A model generated the notes under the pieces. That model had not been told where the DNA came from. It saw only the letters and a program-made list of their open reading frames with translations, and searched no databases. The translations under genes were made by a program, and so were the position numbers. 64,000 bases of DNA from JBFHRE01 sp041746105 (GTDB taxonomy: Bacteria; Actinomycetota; Acidimicrobiia; Spongiisociales; ZC4RG35), in NCBI GenBank assembly GCA_041746105.1, contig JBGTHP010000032.1:62001-126000 (forward strand), given 5' to 3'. Below, in pieces: positions 24,951 through 33,282 of this stretch. Positions within the stretch are counted from its first letter, which is position 1. Each line of letters starts with the position of its first letter.

Positions 24951-25103
24951 TTCCAACTCGACGAGGATCGTCCTCTTCATCTCGGCAGTCGAGTCGAACT
25001 TCGCCGGCACCGCGATGAGCGGATAGATCGGCGGTTGCCTTCGAGACTCGAGGGTGATCGGGGTCACAGCGGCCGAGATTACCGCTGATCGAGGCGCCAG
25101 CAA
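24852..25103 (-). CDS. Small hypothetical protein downstream of trmH-like gene, 83 aa
   Basis: The ATG at 25103 lies 25 bp inside the end of the RNA methyltransferase gene, as in coupled operons. The last ~55 residues look like a real fold (IYPLIAVPAKFDSTAEMKRTILVELES and the segment after it) and use GC-rich third positions. It conflicts with the plus-strand ORF at 24789-24950. I do not recognise the family. Confidence 0.5.
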   Translation of the reverse strand: MLAPRSAVISAAVTPITLESRRQPPIYPLIAVPAKFDSTAEMKRTILVELESHGITCDAILDIMDDVKADPVRLRHWVTLVEE

Positions 25104-25873
25104 TGGTGGGCGGCAATCGCGAAAGCATGCCCGACATTGATCGAATCCATGGCTCCAGCCATCGGTATTCGCAGAATCCTGTCTGCGACGGCGAGTGCTT
25201 CGCGAGAAAGGCCGGCCCCCTCTCCACCGACCAGGATCACGGTGGGACCGTCGGCGACGTAGTCGCCCAACAACTCGGCGTCCGGTCGCGGACTGAGAGC
25301 GACGATCGTCGACCCAGCCGCCCTCAGGTCAGACAGGTCGTCCGGCCATCGCTTGGACCGGGCGACCTTGAGGGCGAAGACGGCTCCCATCGAGACACGG
25401 ATGCTCCTGCGATACCACGGGTCGGCGCTTGTCGGGTCGAGAAGAACACCTTCGGCACCGAGCGCCAGGGCGGACCTCATCAGCGCGCCCATGTTCTCGC
25501 CATCGTTGACCCCCTCAACAGCGAGGACCCTGCCGACGAGATGCTCAACCTGCCCAAGAGGGGGCCTCTCGGCCACGGCCAAGGTTCCCCGATGGTGTTT
25601 GAACCCTACGACTTCGTCCAAGACGGACTGAGGCGCAACCAGCCATTCGGTCGATCGGTCCACCAGATGCGCGACTTGGTTCTCCCTACCGGCCAGCGAC
25701 ACAACGGTTAGCGGTCGGCGACCGCCGGCCACCAGGCGCTCGAGCGCGATAACACCTTCGATGACCACAATTCGATCACTACGTTTTGACCTGAGACCCC
25801 GAAATGGATCTAGGCGGGGATCGGCCGGATCGCCGACCTGTTGCGGCGTTGGAACAGGTCCAGGATCCGTCAA
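25079..25873 (-). CDS. TrmH/SpoU family RNA 2'-O-methyltransferase
   Basis: A 264-aa SPOUT-fold protein. An N-terminal substrate-binding part (FRGLRSKRSDRIVVIEGVIALERLVAGG) precedes the knot domain. The three SpoU motifs are present: VEGVNDGENMGALMRSALALGAEGVLL (motif 1), VILVGGEGAGLSREALAVADRILRIPM (motif 2) and MDSINVGHAFAIAAHH (motif 3, usually SLNVSxAxAI). It should 2'-O-methylate a ribose in rRNA or tRNA using SAM; the target site is unknown. Its start overlaps the deoD stop by 4 bp (ATGA), so the two form an operon. Confidence 0.88.
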   Translation of the reverse strand: MTDPGPVPTPQQVGDPADPRLDPFRGLRSKRSDRIVVIEGVIALERLVAGGRRPLTVVSLAGRENQVAHLVDRSTEWLVAPQSVLDEVVGFKHHRGTLAVAERPPLGQVEHLVGRVLAVEGVNDGENMGALMRSALALGAEGVLLDPTSADPWYRRSIRVSMGAVFALKVARSKRWPDDLSDLRAAGSTIVALSPRPDAELLGDYVADGPTVILVGGEGAGLSREALAVADRILRIPMAGAMDSINVGHAFAIAAHHCWRLDQR

Positions 25874-26586
25874 GCGGCGTCGGCCACCAGCGCCCGAAGG
25901 GCAACTTCGACCATGTCTCCCAAGGTCCGCTCACGCTCCTCGGATGTGGTTTGGGCTCCGGTCGTTATGTGATCCGAAACGGTCAGGATCGCGAGGGCTC
26001 GTGCACCACGTTCGGCTGCCACCCCGTAGAGGCCGGCCGCCTCCATCTCGACTGCGAGTACGCCCATCGACCCCATGATCTCGAAAGAGTCTTTACGGGG
26101 GTTGTAAAAGAGATCGGCGGAGTGGACGTTCCCAACCTTGACCGGGATCTCGGCCGCCGCCGCCGCGTCGACCGCGGCGCGAGCAAGGTCGAAGTCGGCC
26201 GTGGCGGCAAAATCCCATCCACCGTATCTCAGCCGGTTGACGCCAGAGTCGGTGCAGGCGCCGATGGCAACCACGATGTCGCGCAACGCCAGGCTCTCCG
26301 AGATGGCACCACACGATCCCACCCTCACCAGCCGCTTCACCCCATATTCCGAAATCAGTTCTGTGATGTAGATCGACGCCGAGGGGATTCCCATCCCGGT
26401 TCCGATCACCGAGACCGGCATGCCCTCAAAGGTTCCGGTGTACCCGAGCATGTTGCGAACTGCATTGACCTGAACCGCCCCGTCCAAGAAGTGTTCGGCG
26501 ATGTACGACGCTCGCAGCGGATCACCGGGGAGCAGCACGGCCTCCGCGAATTCGCCGGCGGACGCCGAGATGTGAGGGGTGGCCAT
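25870..26586 (-). CDS. deoD: Purine-nucleoside phosphorylase, DeoD type
   Basis: 238 aa from the ATG at 26586, which has AAAGGAC 6 bp upstream; a longer frame adds an unlikely leader. Sequence follows the hexameric PNP pattern: TPHISASAGEFAEAVLLPGDPLRASYIAEHFL, GTGMGIPSASIYITELI, RVGSCGAI (phosphate site), DLFYNPRKDSFEIMGSMGVLAVEMEAAGLYG (nucleoside site with the conserved MEAA) and VSDHITTG. The enzyme phosphorolyses purine ribo- and deoxyribonucleosides for salvage. Length matches DeoD (about 235-240 aa). Confidence 0.94.
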   Translation of the reverse strand: MATPHISASAGEFAEAVLLPGDPLRASYIAEHFLDGAVQVNAVRNMLGYTGTFEGMPVSVIGTGMGIPSASIYITELISEYGVKRLVRVGSCGAISESLALRDIVVAIGACTDSGVNRLRYGGWDFAATADFDLARAAVDAAAAAEIPVKVGNVHSADLFYNPRKDSFEIMGSMGVLAVEMEAAGLYGVAAERGARALAILTVSDHITTGAQTTSEERERTLGDMVEVALRALVADAA

Positions 26587-26632
26587 TTTTTGTCCTTTGG
26601 TCGACTGCGCGACCGACGGTAGTCGCACCGTT

Positions 26633-27361
26633 TCAGCGAATGATCAGATCAACGTCACGAATCTTGATGGAGTACGGGGCCCCTTCCCAGTTCCCATCGA
26701 GCTGGACCGCCACCGCTGCCAGATCGGGAACGCCGGGGGCGGCACTCCACGGAAATGTGGTGTTTAGTTTGGTGACCGACCCGTCGACCACAAACCGTTT
26801 CAGCTTGGCTCCGCTCGATGTGACCTGCCCAAGGAAACGGACCGTGTGCCAGCCTGGCGCCAAAGTCCCAGTCACGCCGGTGTCGACCCATCCATCGGTT
26901 GGATGCCAGACACGAAAAGCCGGCTCGGCTAGACCGACGTTGGTCCACTGCAAAGCCCACTCGTAGCGACGCTCACTCTTCCAAAGGCTGGCCGAGAATT
27001 CGATCGCCTGAACCGTCGATGCCCCACCAACGTTGTTGAAAGTTGTGTCGGGGACCAAGAAATCCACCGAGAAGTCGAAAACACCGGCGTTGGACGGTGC
27101 CACCAGGTTGCGATAGAAGTGAACGTTCGAATAGGGGTCCCCTCCTCCGTACTCGAGCAAGAGCCCGTCGCTCGCGTCCGCCATCCACCAGGAACTCGAT
27201 CCTTCGCAGTATCCGCCCCAGGCGGATGCCGACAACTCCAGGCCAAAACCGGCCGCGGTCATGGGTGCAGTGGCCCCGCCATGGCAGGTCTCAGGGTTCG
27301 AAACGACCAGTCCAGACAATGCGGTTGCTAGAGCCACGGCCGCAGCCATGAGAGTTTGCAC
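26633..27361 (-). CDS. Secreted hypothetical protein, lectin/glucanase-like
   Basis: 242 aa from a GTG at 27361 (GGAGG 6 bp upstream). A signal peptide (LMAAAVALATALSGLVVS) leads to a beta-rich, Trp/Ser/Gly-rich mature protein. Segments such as GVFDFSVDFLVPDT, AIEFSASLWKSERRYEWALQW, PGWHTVRFLGQVTSSGAKLKRFVVDG and IKIRDVDLIIR read like a concanavalin-A-type jelly roll that could bind carbohydrate. I see no catalytic glutamate motif of glycoside hydrolase family 16. It lies 46 bp upstream of deoD on the same strand. Function is unproven. Confidence 0.75.
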   Translation of the reverse strand: MQTLMAAAVALATALSGLVVSNPETCHGGATAPMTAAGFGLELSASAWGGYCEGSSSWWMADASDGLLLEYGGGDPYSNVHFYRNLVAPSNAGVFDFSVDFLVPDTTFNNVGGASTVQAIEFSASLWKSERRYEWALQWTNVGLAEPAFRVWHPTDGWVDTGVTGTLAPGWHTVRFLGQVTSSGAKLKRFVVDGSVTKLNTTFPWSAAPGVPDLAAVAVQLDGNWEGAPYSIKIRDVDLIIR

Positions 27362-27447
27362 GAGTTTCCTCCGCCCAAATTTGCTTGTGATGCCCAGTCG
27401 ACAAGCTAGCCGCGTTCATTAGTCCGTCTACTGTGAAGGGCGGGTTT

Positions 27448-28047
27448 TCAGTGCGCGAGCACGTCCACACCAAAAGACCGCAGCAGACGTGCAACCACGT
27501 GGAGCGGCAAACCGATGACGTTTGACGGGCTGCCTTCGACTCGCTCGACATAGATCCCGCCGATCCCCTGGAGCGCATAGGCGCCGGCCTTGTCCAGGGG
27601 TTCCCCGGTGAGGACATAGTCGGCGATCTCCATATCGGTCATGTCGACCATACGCACCACGGTGTGTTCGACCGCGGCGTGGACAACGGCCTGGTCCGAT
27701 GTCGAATCGAATCCGGCGACCGCCACACCGGTGTGCACCGTGTGGGCCTCCCCGGCCAGGGTCCTGAGCATCGAACGCGCCTCGCTCGGATGGGCCGGTT
27801 TGCCCAGAACTGTGCCATGAACCACAACCGTGGTATCGGCTCCAATCACGAGGCGGCCAGGAGCCGCCAAGGCCAAGGCTTTGGCTCTTGCCAGCCGCTC
27901 GACGTAGTGGTCAGGGTCTTCTCCCGGATATCGGGTCTCGTCCACATCGGTCGCCTCCGCCACAAAACGGAGACCGATACTTTCGAGAAGCGCACGCCGG
28001 CGCGGGGAACCGGACGCAAGAATCAGCTGCACCCGAGCACGGTACAC
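27448..28047 (-). CDS. Maf family nucleotide pyrophosphatase
   Basis: A 199-aa Maf/YhdE protein. LILASGSPRRRALLESIGL is the diagnostic N-terminal motif. DETRYPGEDPDHYVERLARAKA, VIGADTTVVVHGTVLGKP (catalytic Asp) and GIGGIYVERVEGSPSNVIGLPL follow. Maf enzymes hydrolyse dTTP, UTP or m7GTP to monophosphates, as housecleaning or division-linked pyrophosphatases. The start is GTG 28047 or GTG 28032; both are in the same frame. Confidence 0.92.
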   Translation of the reverse strand: MYRARVQLILASGSPRRRALLESIGLRFVAEATDVDETRYPGEDPDHYVERLARAKALALAAPGRLVIGADTTVVVHGTVLGKPAHPSEARSMLRTLAGEAHTVHTGVAVAGFDSTSDQAVVHAAVEHTVVRMVDMTDMEIADYVLTGEPLDKAGAYALQGIGGIYVERVEGSPSNVIGLPLHVVARLLRSFGVDVLAH

Positions 28048-28117
28048 CGCCGCCGAGGCAGGGGCACTATGACCAAAGCCTCTATCGGCGGCCCGCAGCT
28101 TCCGCTATGAATAGAAC

Positions 28118-28525
28118 ATGGAGCAATCCCGGATCGATGCCATCGACGCCAAAATGGACGACGGCTGTCGCCGACTGCAAAGGCTCATCGGCGCAACCGG
28201 TGATGTGCCGTGGGCAGAGTTCGAGCGCGCTCTCCGCGACCTACTCGAGGCGTACGCCGACCACGTGGACGAATCCGAAGCCCCCGATGGGCTGCTGCTC
28301 GACCTCACGGAGACAGATCCTCGCTTGGAGGTCGACGTCGCCGAACTTCGCCGCGAACACACCGAACTCGCCGAACGTTTTTGCGCGCTGCTCGCCACCG
28401 AGCCGGAACGGTCGGTGCTCGAGGCAGAAGCGGCCGAGATACTCGGAAGAATCGACGCCCACCGCCGCCGCGGCACCCAACTCATGTATCGCGCCTGGAC
28501 AGAAGAGGAGGGTGGAAGGGGTTGA
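28118..28525 (+). CDS. Small helical hypothetical protein, 135 aa
   Basis: Almost entirely helical and very acidic, with no signal or membrane segment: DDGCRRLQRLIGATGDVPWAEFERALRDLLEAYADHVDESEAP followed by VDVAELRREHTELAERFCALL and a C-terminal HRRRGTQLMYRAWTEEEGG. Histidines in AYADHVDESE, REHTELAE and DAHRRRG are spaced roughly as in hemerythrin-like four-helix bundles, but the match is weak. It is divergent from maf and is followed 4 bp later by a 45-bp repeat copy. Function unknown. Confidence 0.7.
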   Translation: MEQSRIDAIDAKMDDGCRRLQRLIGATGDVPWAEFERALRDLLEAYADHVDESEAPDGLLLDLTETDPRLEVDVAELRREHTELAERFCALLATEPERSVLEAEAAEILGRIDAHRRRGTQLMYRAWTEEEGGRG

Positions 28526-28529
28526 CGAA

Positions 28530-28574
28530 CCTTAGGCTCTAGACCCCGGATACGGGGCGAATCGCCGAAAGTTC
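28530..28574 (+). repeat. 45-bp palindromic dispersed repeat, copy A
   Basis: The element reads CCTTAGGCTCTAGA, then CCCCGgATACGGGG, then CGAATCGCCGAAAGTTC. It contains two hairpin-forming palindromes (CCCCG-TA-CGGGG and GGCGAaTCGCC). It differs from copy B by one base in 45 and is in the opposite orientation. It lies 4 bp after the stop of the upstream gene and 87 bp before the ABC exporter operon. Confidence 0.9.
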
Positions 28575-28661
28575 GCCGTCGCCCGCACTTTTCCCATCCC
28601 GCGAGACGGATCCGAGGAAAACCCACTCATGCAATCGCGGTGCCCTCGGTAGGCTTGCGCG

Positions 28662-29573
28662 ATGTCCCAAGCCCTCGTTCAAGCGACTGCCCTGACAAAA
28701 AAGTTCGGAGACTTTGTCGCGGTCGATGGCATCGACTTCGAAGTCAGGCCCGGGGAGGCATTTGGGTTTCTAGGACCAAACGGGGCGGGAAAGTCATCGA
28801 CGATGAAGATGATCGCGGCGGTGTCGCCCCCCACCTCCGGAAGCCTGAGCGTGCTTGGGCTCGATCCGACGACCCACGGAAGGGAAATCCGAGCACGTCT
28901 CGGCGTTGTCCCTCAAGAGGACAACCTCGACATGGAGTTGAGCGTCGAAGAGAACTTGGCGATCTACGGCCGCTACTTCAATCTCCCCCGATCGGAGGTT
29001 CGCACCCGCATTGGCGAACTCCTCGAGTTCGCCCAGCTCACCGAACGGCGCAAGAGCCGCGTCGAGCCGTTGTCCGGCGGCATGAAGCGACGCCTCACCA
29101 TTGCCCGCGGACTCATCAACCGACCGGATTTGCTGATCCTCGACGAACCCACAACGGGCTTGGATCCCCAGGCCCGACATCTGCTGTGGGATCGTCTCTA
29201 TCGACTGAAACGTGAGGGTGTGACGCTGATCATCACCACTCACTACATGGACGAAGCCGAGCAGTTGTGCGATCGCCTATTGATCATGGACAAGGGTCGC
29301 ATCGTTGGTGAGGGCTCGCCGGCAGACTTGATCGCCGAGCATTCGACCCCTGAAGTCATCGAGATGCGTTTTGAGGATGAAACGCCCGATCTCTCCTCAA
29401 CGGCCGATCGAACCGAGACCCTCCCCGATCGTCTGTTGTTGTACACCGCCGACACCGAAAAAACGCTGGCAGCCGTACACGATCTTGGATCACATCCACT
29501 CACCACGCTAGTGCGGCGGTCGACGCTGGAAGATGTCTTCCTCCACCTGACCGGTCGGACGCTGGTTGATTGA
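28662..29573 (+). CDS. ABC-2 exporter ATP-binding protein
   Basis: A 303-aa DrrA/NodI-type ATPase. Walker A is GPNGAGKSS (residues 38-46), the Q-loop follows in VPQEDNLDMEL, the ABC signature is LSGGMKRRL (~137), Walker B is LLILDEPTTGLDP (~156), and the H-loop is TTHYMDEAE. A C-terminal extension of ~80 residues ends in VRRSTLEDVFLHLTGR, the usual regulatory tail. The next two genes encode the permeases, 3 bp and then an ATGA overlap away, so one operon makes a heteromeric exporter. Drug, lipid or polysaccharide could be the substrate. Confidence 0.94.
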   Translation: MSQALVQATALTKKFGDFVAVDGIDFEVRPGEAFGFLGPNGAGKSSTMKMIAAVSPPTSGSLSVLGLDPTTHGREIRARLGVVPQEDNLDMELSVEENLAIYGRYFNLPRSEVRTRIGELLEFAQLTERRKSRVEPLSGGMKRRLTIARGLINRPDLLILDEPTTGLDPQARHLLWDRLYRLKREGVTLIITTHYMDEAEQLCDRLLIMDKGRIVGEGSPADLIAEHSTPEVIEMRFEDETPDLSSTADRTETLPDRLLLYTADTEKTLAAVHDLGSHPLTTLVRRSTLEDVFLHLTGRTLVD

Positions 29574-29576
29574 ACG

Positions 29577-30344
29577 ATGGTCACAGGTTCCCTGAGAGCG
29601 ATGGAGGCTCAAGCCAGGCGGTACCGCTACACGTGGCGTGCGTCGGTGTTTTCGAGTTTCCTGAGCCCCCTCCTTTTTCTTCTGGCGATGGGAATCGGGC
29701 TCGGTTCCCTGGTCGACCAACGAGGCGGACCAGCCGGTTTGGCGTACGTGGCGTGGCTGGCCCCCGGCCTGATAATGGCCGCCGCGATGCAGACTGGCTT
29801 TGGAGAATCCACATATCCCGTCCTGGCCGCCATTCGATGGACCAAGTCGTATCACGCGGCGCTGGCGACACCCTTGGTCACCTCGGAGCTCGTCTTCGGC
29901 CACCTCTCCTGGGTGGCGATTCGCCTGACGCAGGTCTCATTGATCTACGGACTCATGGCGATGCTCGTCGGAGCGTTGACAGTCGGTGCTCTGCTCCCGC
30001 TGACCGCCGCCGGCGTACTGACCGGGTTGGCGTTTGCTGCGCCAACTATGTGGTTCACGGCGACGATAGAAAAGGACACGGCGATCTCAACGGTCCTTCG
30101 CTTCGGAATCACTCCTCTATTTCTCTTCAGCGGGACCTTCTTTCCTATCTCCCAACTTCCCACCTATATGCAACCGATCGCGTATGTCACCCCTTTGTGG
30201 CACGGAGTTGAGCTGAGCCGTACGTGGGCGCTCGGGCTCGAACCGGTTCTGCATCCGCTGTGGCATGTCGGGGTTCTTGGAGCGATCATCACGGTCTCGA
30301 TCGCCGGGGCGAGGCATCGTTTCCACAAGCGGCTCGTCTCATGA
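29577..30344 (+). CDS. ABC-2 type exporter permease, subunit 1
   Basis: A 255-aa integral membrane protein with six predicted helices. It has the ABC-2 pattern: cytoplasmic N-terminus (MEAQARRYRYTWRASVFSSFLSPLLFLLAMGIGLG), a GFGESTYPVLAAIRWTKSYHAALATPL coupling segment, and the C-terminal GTFFPISQLPTYMQPIAYVTPLWHGVELSRTWALG motif of NodJ/DrrB-like permeases. It begins 3 bp after the ATPase stop. It shares its architecture with the next gene, so a heterodimeric channel is likely. Confidence 0.9.
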   Translation: MVTGSLRAMEAQARRYRYTWRASVFSSFLSPLLFLLAMGIGLGSLVDQRGGPAGLAYVAWLAPGLIMAAAMQTGFGESTYPVLAAIRWTKSYHAALATPLVTSELVFGHLSWVAIRLTQVSLIYGLMAMLVGALTVGALLPLTAAGVLTGLAFAAPTMWFTATIEKDTAISTVLRFGITPLFLFSGTFFPISQLPTYMQPIAYVTPLWHGVELSRTWALGLEPVLHPLWHVGVLGAIITVSIAGARHRFHKRLVS

Positions 30345-31156
30345 CGAGCCTCACTACCGATCGCTCTCCCAGGCCTGCCGTTCCGCTGCTTGCTTTCGCG
30401 GGCGCGCTCAGAGTCCTCGAGCGCAACCTGATGGTCTACCGGCGGAGTTGGATAATCATCCTCTCCGGATTCTTCGAACCGGTCTTCTACCTCTTCTCGA
30501 TAGGCATCGGTGTCGGCGAACTGGTCGGAGAAGTCCGGCTCGCAGACGGCACCTTCGTCTCCTACGCGACGTTCGTGGCACCTGCACTTCTTGCCAGCTC
30601 CGCAATGAACGGCGCCGTCTACGAGTCAACGATGAACATCTTCTTCAAGCTGAAGTATCAGAAGACATACGACGGAATGCTCGCCACGCCACTCGAACCC
30701 AACGAAATCGCGGTGGGCGAGATTGCCTGGTCACTTGGCCGTGGCCTTCTCTATGCGATCGGTTTCACGATCGTGATGGCGCTGTTCGGATTGGCGGAAT
30801 CGTGGTGGGCGATCATGGCGATCCCGGTGGCCGTGCTCATCGGGTTCGCCTTCGCATCGGTTGGCATGGCAGCCACGACCTATATGCGGAGCTGGCAGGA
30901 CTTCGATCTCGTGACCTTGGTGACGCTTCCCCTGTTCCTCTTTTCCGCCACCTTTTATCCGCTCGAGGTCTATCCGGCAGCGATCCGGCCCCTCATCCAG
31001 ATCTCACCTCTTTATCACGGCGTTGAATTGATCCGCGGCTTCACAACTGGACGGATCGATTCGGGGATGATCGCCCACGCCGTTTTCCTGGCGGCGATGG
31101 GGGCGATCGGTACCGTGGTGGCGGGGCGACGAATCCGCAAACTCCTTCACGCCTGA
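30341..31156 (+). CDS. ABC-2 type exporter permease, subunit 2
   Basis: 271 aa from the ATG at 30341, which overlaps the stop of subunit 1 (ATGA); the longer frame is out of register with coupling. Six helices are predicted. The same marks as subunit 1 recur: LERNLMVYRRSWIIILSGFFEPVFYLFSIGIGVG, a MNGAVYESTMNIFFKLKYQKTYDGMLATPLEPNEIAVGE coupling segment and ATFYPLEVYPAAIRPLIQISPLYHGVELIRGFTTG. The operon ends here; copy B of the 45-bp repeat begins 22 bp later. Confidence 0.9.
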   Translation: MTSLTTDRSPRPAVPLLAFAGALRVLERNLMVYRRSWIIILSGFFEPVFYLFSIGIGVGELVGEVRLADGTFVSYATFVAPALLASSAMNGAVYESTMNIFFKLKYQKTYDGMLATPLEPNEIAVGEIAWSLGRGLLYAIGFTIVMALFGLAESWWAIMAIPVAVLIGFAFASVGMAATTYMRSWQDFDLVTLVTLPLFLFSATFYPLEVYPAAIRPLIQISPLYHGVELIRGFTTGRIDSGMIAHAVFLAAMGAIGTVVAGRRIRKLLHA

Positions 31157-31178
31157 GCGGCGCCCCTGGGGGCACGGT

Positions 31179-31223
31179 GAACTTTCGGCGATTCGCCCCG
31201 TATACGGGGTCTAGAGCCTAAGG
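31179..31223 (-). repeat. 45-bp palindromic dispersed repeat, copy B (inverted)
   Basis: Reverse complement of copy A with one mismatch: CCCCGTATACGGGG is a perfect 14-bp palindrome here. It lies between the convergent stops at 31156 and 31229. With copy A it brackets the ABC exporter operon as a 2.7-kb inverted-repeat unit. Confidence 0.9.
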
Positions 31224-31228
31224 CTCGA

Positions 31229-32248
31229 TCAATAAGCCGCCAACCGTGTCGCGGCCGCGAGGATCTTGGTGGCGTCGGGGCGATAGGCGTCCTCGAGCGG
31301 AGGGCTGAATGGGACCGGCGTGTCGGCGCCGCCGAGCCGCATCACCGGGGCATCAAGGTCACCGAACGCCTGCTCCACGATGAGAGCCGCCACTTCGGCG
31401 CCGACACCGGTGTTGCGGTTCGCGGCGTGGACTATCAAGACCCTGCTGGTGGCGGCGGCGGCGTGGAGAATCGCGTCAACGTCAAGTGGTTTGAGCGTGC
31501 GGAGATCTAGCACCCTGGCCTCGATGCCGTCCACGCTCAGAGCACCGGCGGCCGCCTGCGCCTCTCGCACCATCGAGCCGTAGGCAATAATCGTGAGATC
31601 GTCTCCCTCGCGAACTGTCGCCGCCTTCCCGATCTCGACAACGTGCTCTCCCGCCGGCACCAGATCTCGCATCGACCGGTACAAGGGCTTCGACTCGAAA
31701 TAGATAACGGGGTTGTCGTCACGGACCGCTGCCGCCAGTAGCCCTTTGGCATCGGCAGGGTTTGCCGGCGCGACCACCTTCAAACCCGGCGTGTGGACGA
31801 ACCAGGCCTCCGGGTTTTGGGAATGGAATGGGCCGGAACGGATGCCGCCGTCGGAAGGAGCTCGAATCACCCAGGGGACCTTCCCGATGTTCCGATAGTG
31901 GGCGGTCGCCGCGAACTGGACGATGGAGTCGAAGGCGGTGGAGATGAAATCGGCGAACTGCATCTCGATGATCGGGCGCAGACCCATGAGCGCCATGCCC
32001 GTGGCCATCCCGGTGAACCCCAACTCGGCGATCGGCGTGTTGAGAACGCGCCTATCCCCAAACCGTTCCGCCAGACCCTTGGTCACCTTGAACGCTCCCC
32101 CGAAGCTCCCTCCAATGTCTTCACCAAGCACGAGCACGTCGGGATCACGGTCCATCTCGACGACGATGGCCTCGGCGATCGCCTCGAGATACGTGAGCTC
32201 GCGGCCGGTCGAAATCGGGAGGTCGGAGAATCCGAAGTTCTCACTCAC
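31229..32248 (-). CDS. 2-oxoacid dehydrogenase E1 component, beta subunit
   Basis: A 339-aa transketolase-like beta subunit of a thiamine-diphosphate-dependent dehydrogenase. It opens with YLEAIAEAIVVEMDRDPDVLVLGEDIG (conserved Glu that activates ThDP), then FGDRRVLNTPIAELGFTGMATGMALMGLRPIIEMQFADF, SDGGIRSGPFHSQNPEAWFVHTPGLKVVAPANPADAKGLL and YESKPLYR. It fits pyruvate or branched-chain 2-oxoacid/acetoin dehydrogenases; the substrate is not decided. Its start overlaps the alpha-subunit stop (ATGA). No E2 or E3 gene is adjacent. Confidence 0.92.
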   Translation of the reverse strand: MSENFGFSDLPISTGRELTYLEAIAEAIVVEMDRDPDVLVLGEDIGGSFGGAFKVTKGLAERFGDRRVLNTPIAELGFTGMATGMALMGLRPIIEMQFADFISTAFDSIVQFAATAHYRNIGKVPWVIRAPSDGGIRSGPFHSQNPEAWFVHTPGLKVVAPANPADAKGLLAAAVRDDNPVIYFESKPLYRSMRDLVPAGEHVVEIGKAATVREGDDLTIIAYGSMVREAQAAAGALSVDGIEARVLDLRTLKPLDVDAILHAAAATSRVLIVHAANRNTGVGAEVAALIVEQAFGDLDAPVMRLGGADTPVPFSPPLEDAYRPDATKILAAATRLAAY

Positions 32249-33213
32249 GGGGCGTATACCCCTCTGGTGAGGGTGGCAGGGTCGGGCATGGGAGCTGCCG
32301 ATGCGGCCGCGATCGATCTTTCGATCGTTCGTTTTGCCTCAACCCACACATTCTCGGCGTCGGTTTCTGAGATCACGCCCTCGTCGACGAGCCGGCGTTG
32401 GTATGAGGTGACCGGGTCTCGCTCGGCCCACGCCTCCAGCAGAGCAGCAGGAACGTACTCTGCGCCATCGTGAATGGCATGGCCAAGCATTCTCATGGTC
32501 ATCGCCTCGATCAGAGTCGGCCCCCCTCCGCTGCGTGCACGCTCGAGCGCCTCCGACGCCGCTCTGTGAACCGCCTCGACGTCGTTGCCGTCGACCTGAA
32601 CTCCTGCGATCCCGTAGCTGGCCGCCTGAACCACGATCTCGTGTTTTGCCAGGCTCTGGTCGAGCGGTGTCGAGTATGCGTATTGGTTGTTCTCGACGAC
32701 CAGAACGAAAGGTGCGCTCCAGATCGCCGCCATGTTCAGGACCTCGTGAAACGCACCTGCGGCGCTGCCTCCGTCACCAACGAAGGTGACTGCGGCAGAA
32801 GCCTGGCCCCGATACCGCATGGCCATTGCTGCACCCAGCGTCGTCGGGAGCGCCTGAGGAATATGGCTGATGAATCCGATGAGCCCAAGGTCGAGGTCAC
32901 CCATGCCGTGGAGATTGGCGTCGCGACCACCGGAAGGCCCTGTGGCCTTGCCCAGCAGATTGGCGAAGATTCGCTCGGGGGTCATGCCGCGCACAAGGTA
33001 AGAACCGAGGTCGCGATGCATCGGTGCCATCACATCGGTTTCCGTCGTGGCACAGGCGACCCCTACCGAAATCGCCTCGTGTCCGCGCTGGCTGAACGTG
33101 CCTCCCACCCCGCGGCCCTGCTTCCACATCGCCACCATCGCTTCGTCGAACGTCCTGGTCAGGACCATCCACGAGAAGAACTCGAGTCGCAACTGCGGGT
33201 TCATTGAACTCAT
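32245..33213 (-). CDS. 2-oxoacid dehydrogenase E1 component, alpha subunit
   Basis: A 322-aa ThDP-binding alpha subunit. The ThDP motif is GDGGSAAGAFHEVLNMAAIWSAPFVLVVENNQYA (GDG-x~27-NN). GRDANLHGMGDLDLGLIGFISHIPQALPTTLGAAMAMRYRG and the C-terminal DPVTSYQRRLVDEGVISE match PdhA/AcoA/BkdA1-like proteins. Start ATG 33213, possibly ATG 33204. It precedes the beta subunit in a two-gene operon and is divergent from the molybdoenzyme gene. Confidence 0.92.
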   Translation of the reverse strand: MSSMNPQLRLEFFSWMVLTRTFDEAMVAMWKQGRGVGGTFSQRGHEAISVGVACATTETDVMAPMHRDLGSYLVRGMTPERIFANLLGKATGPSGGRDANLHGMGDLDLGLIGFISHIPQALPTTLGAAMAMRYRGQASAAVTFVGDGGSAAGAFHEVLNMAAIWSAPFVLVVENNQYAYSTPLDQSLAKHEIVVQAASYGIAGVQVDGNDVEAVHRAASEALERARSGGGPTLIEAMTMRMLGHAIHDGAEYVPAALLEAWAERDPVTSYQRRLVDEGVISETDAENVWVEAKRTIERSIAAASAAPMPDPATLTRGVYAP

Positions 33214-33282
33214 CGGCGTCCGATGCTACCCACCGGGCGACAGCCGGGGACAGCTGATCTGCTCCGGCGACGACCATCTAGC

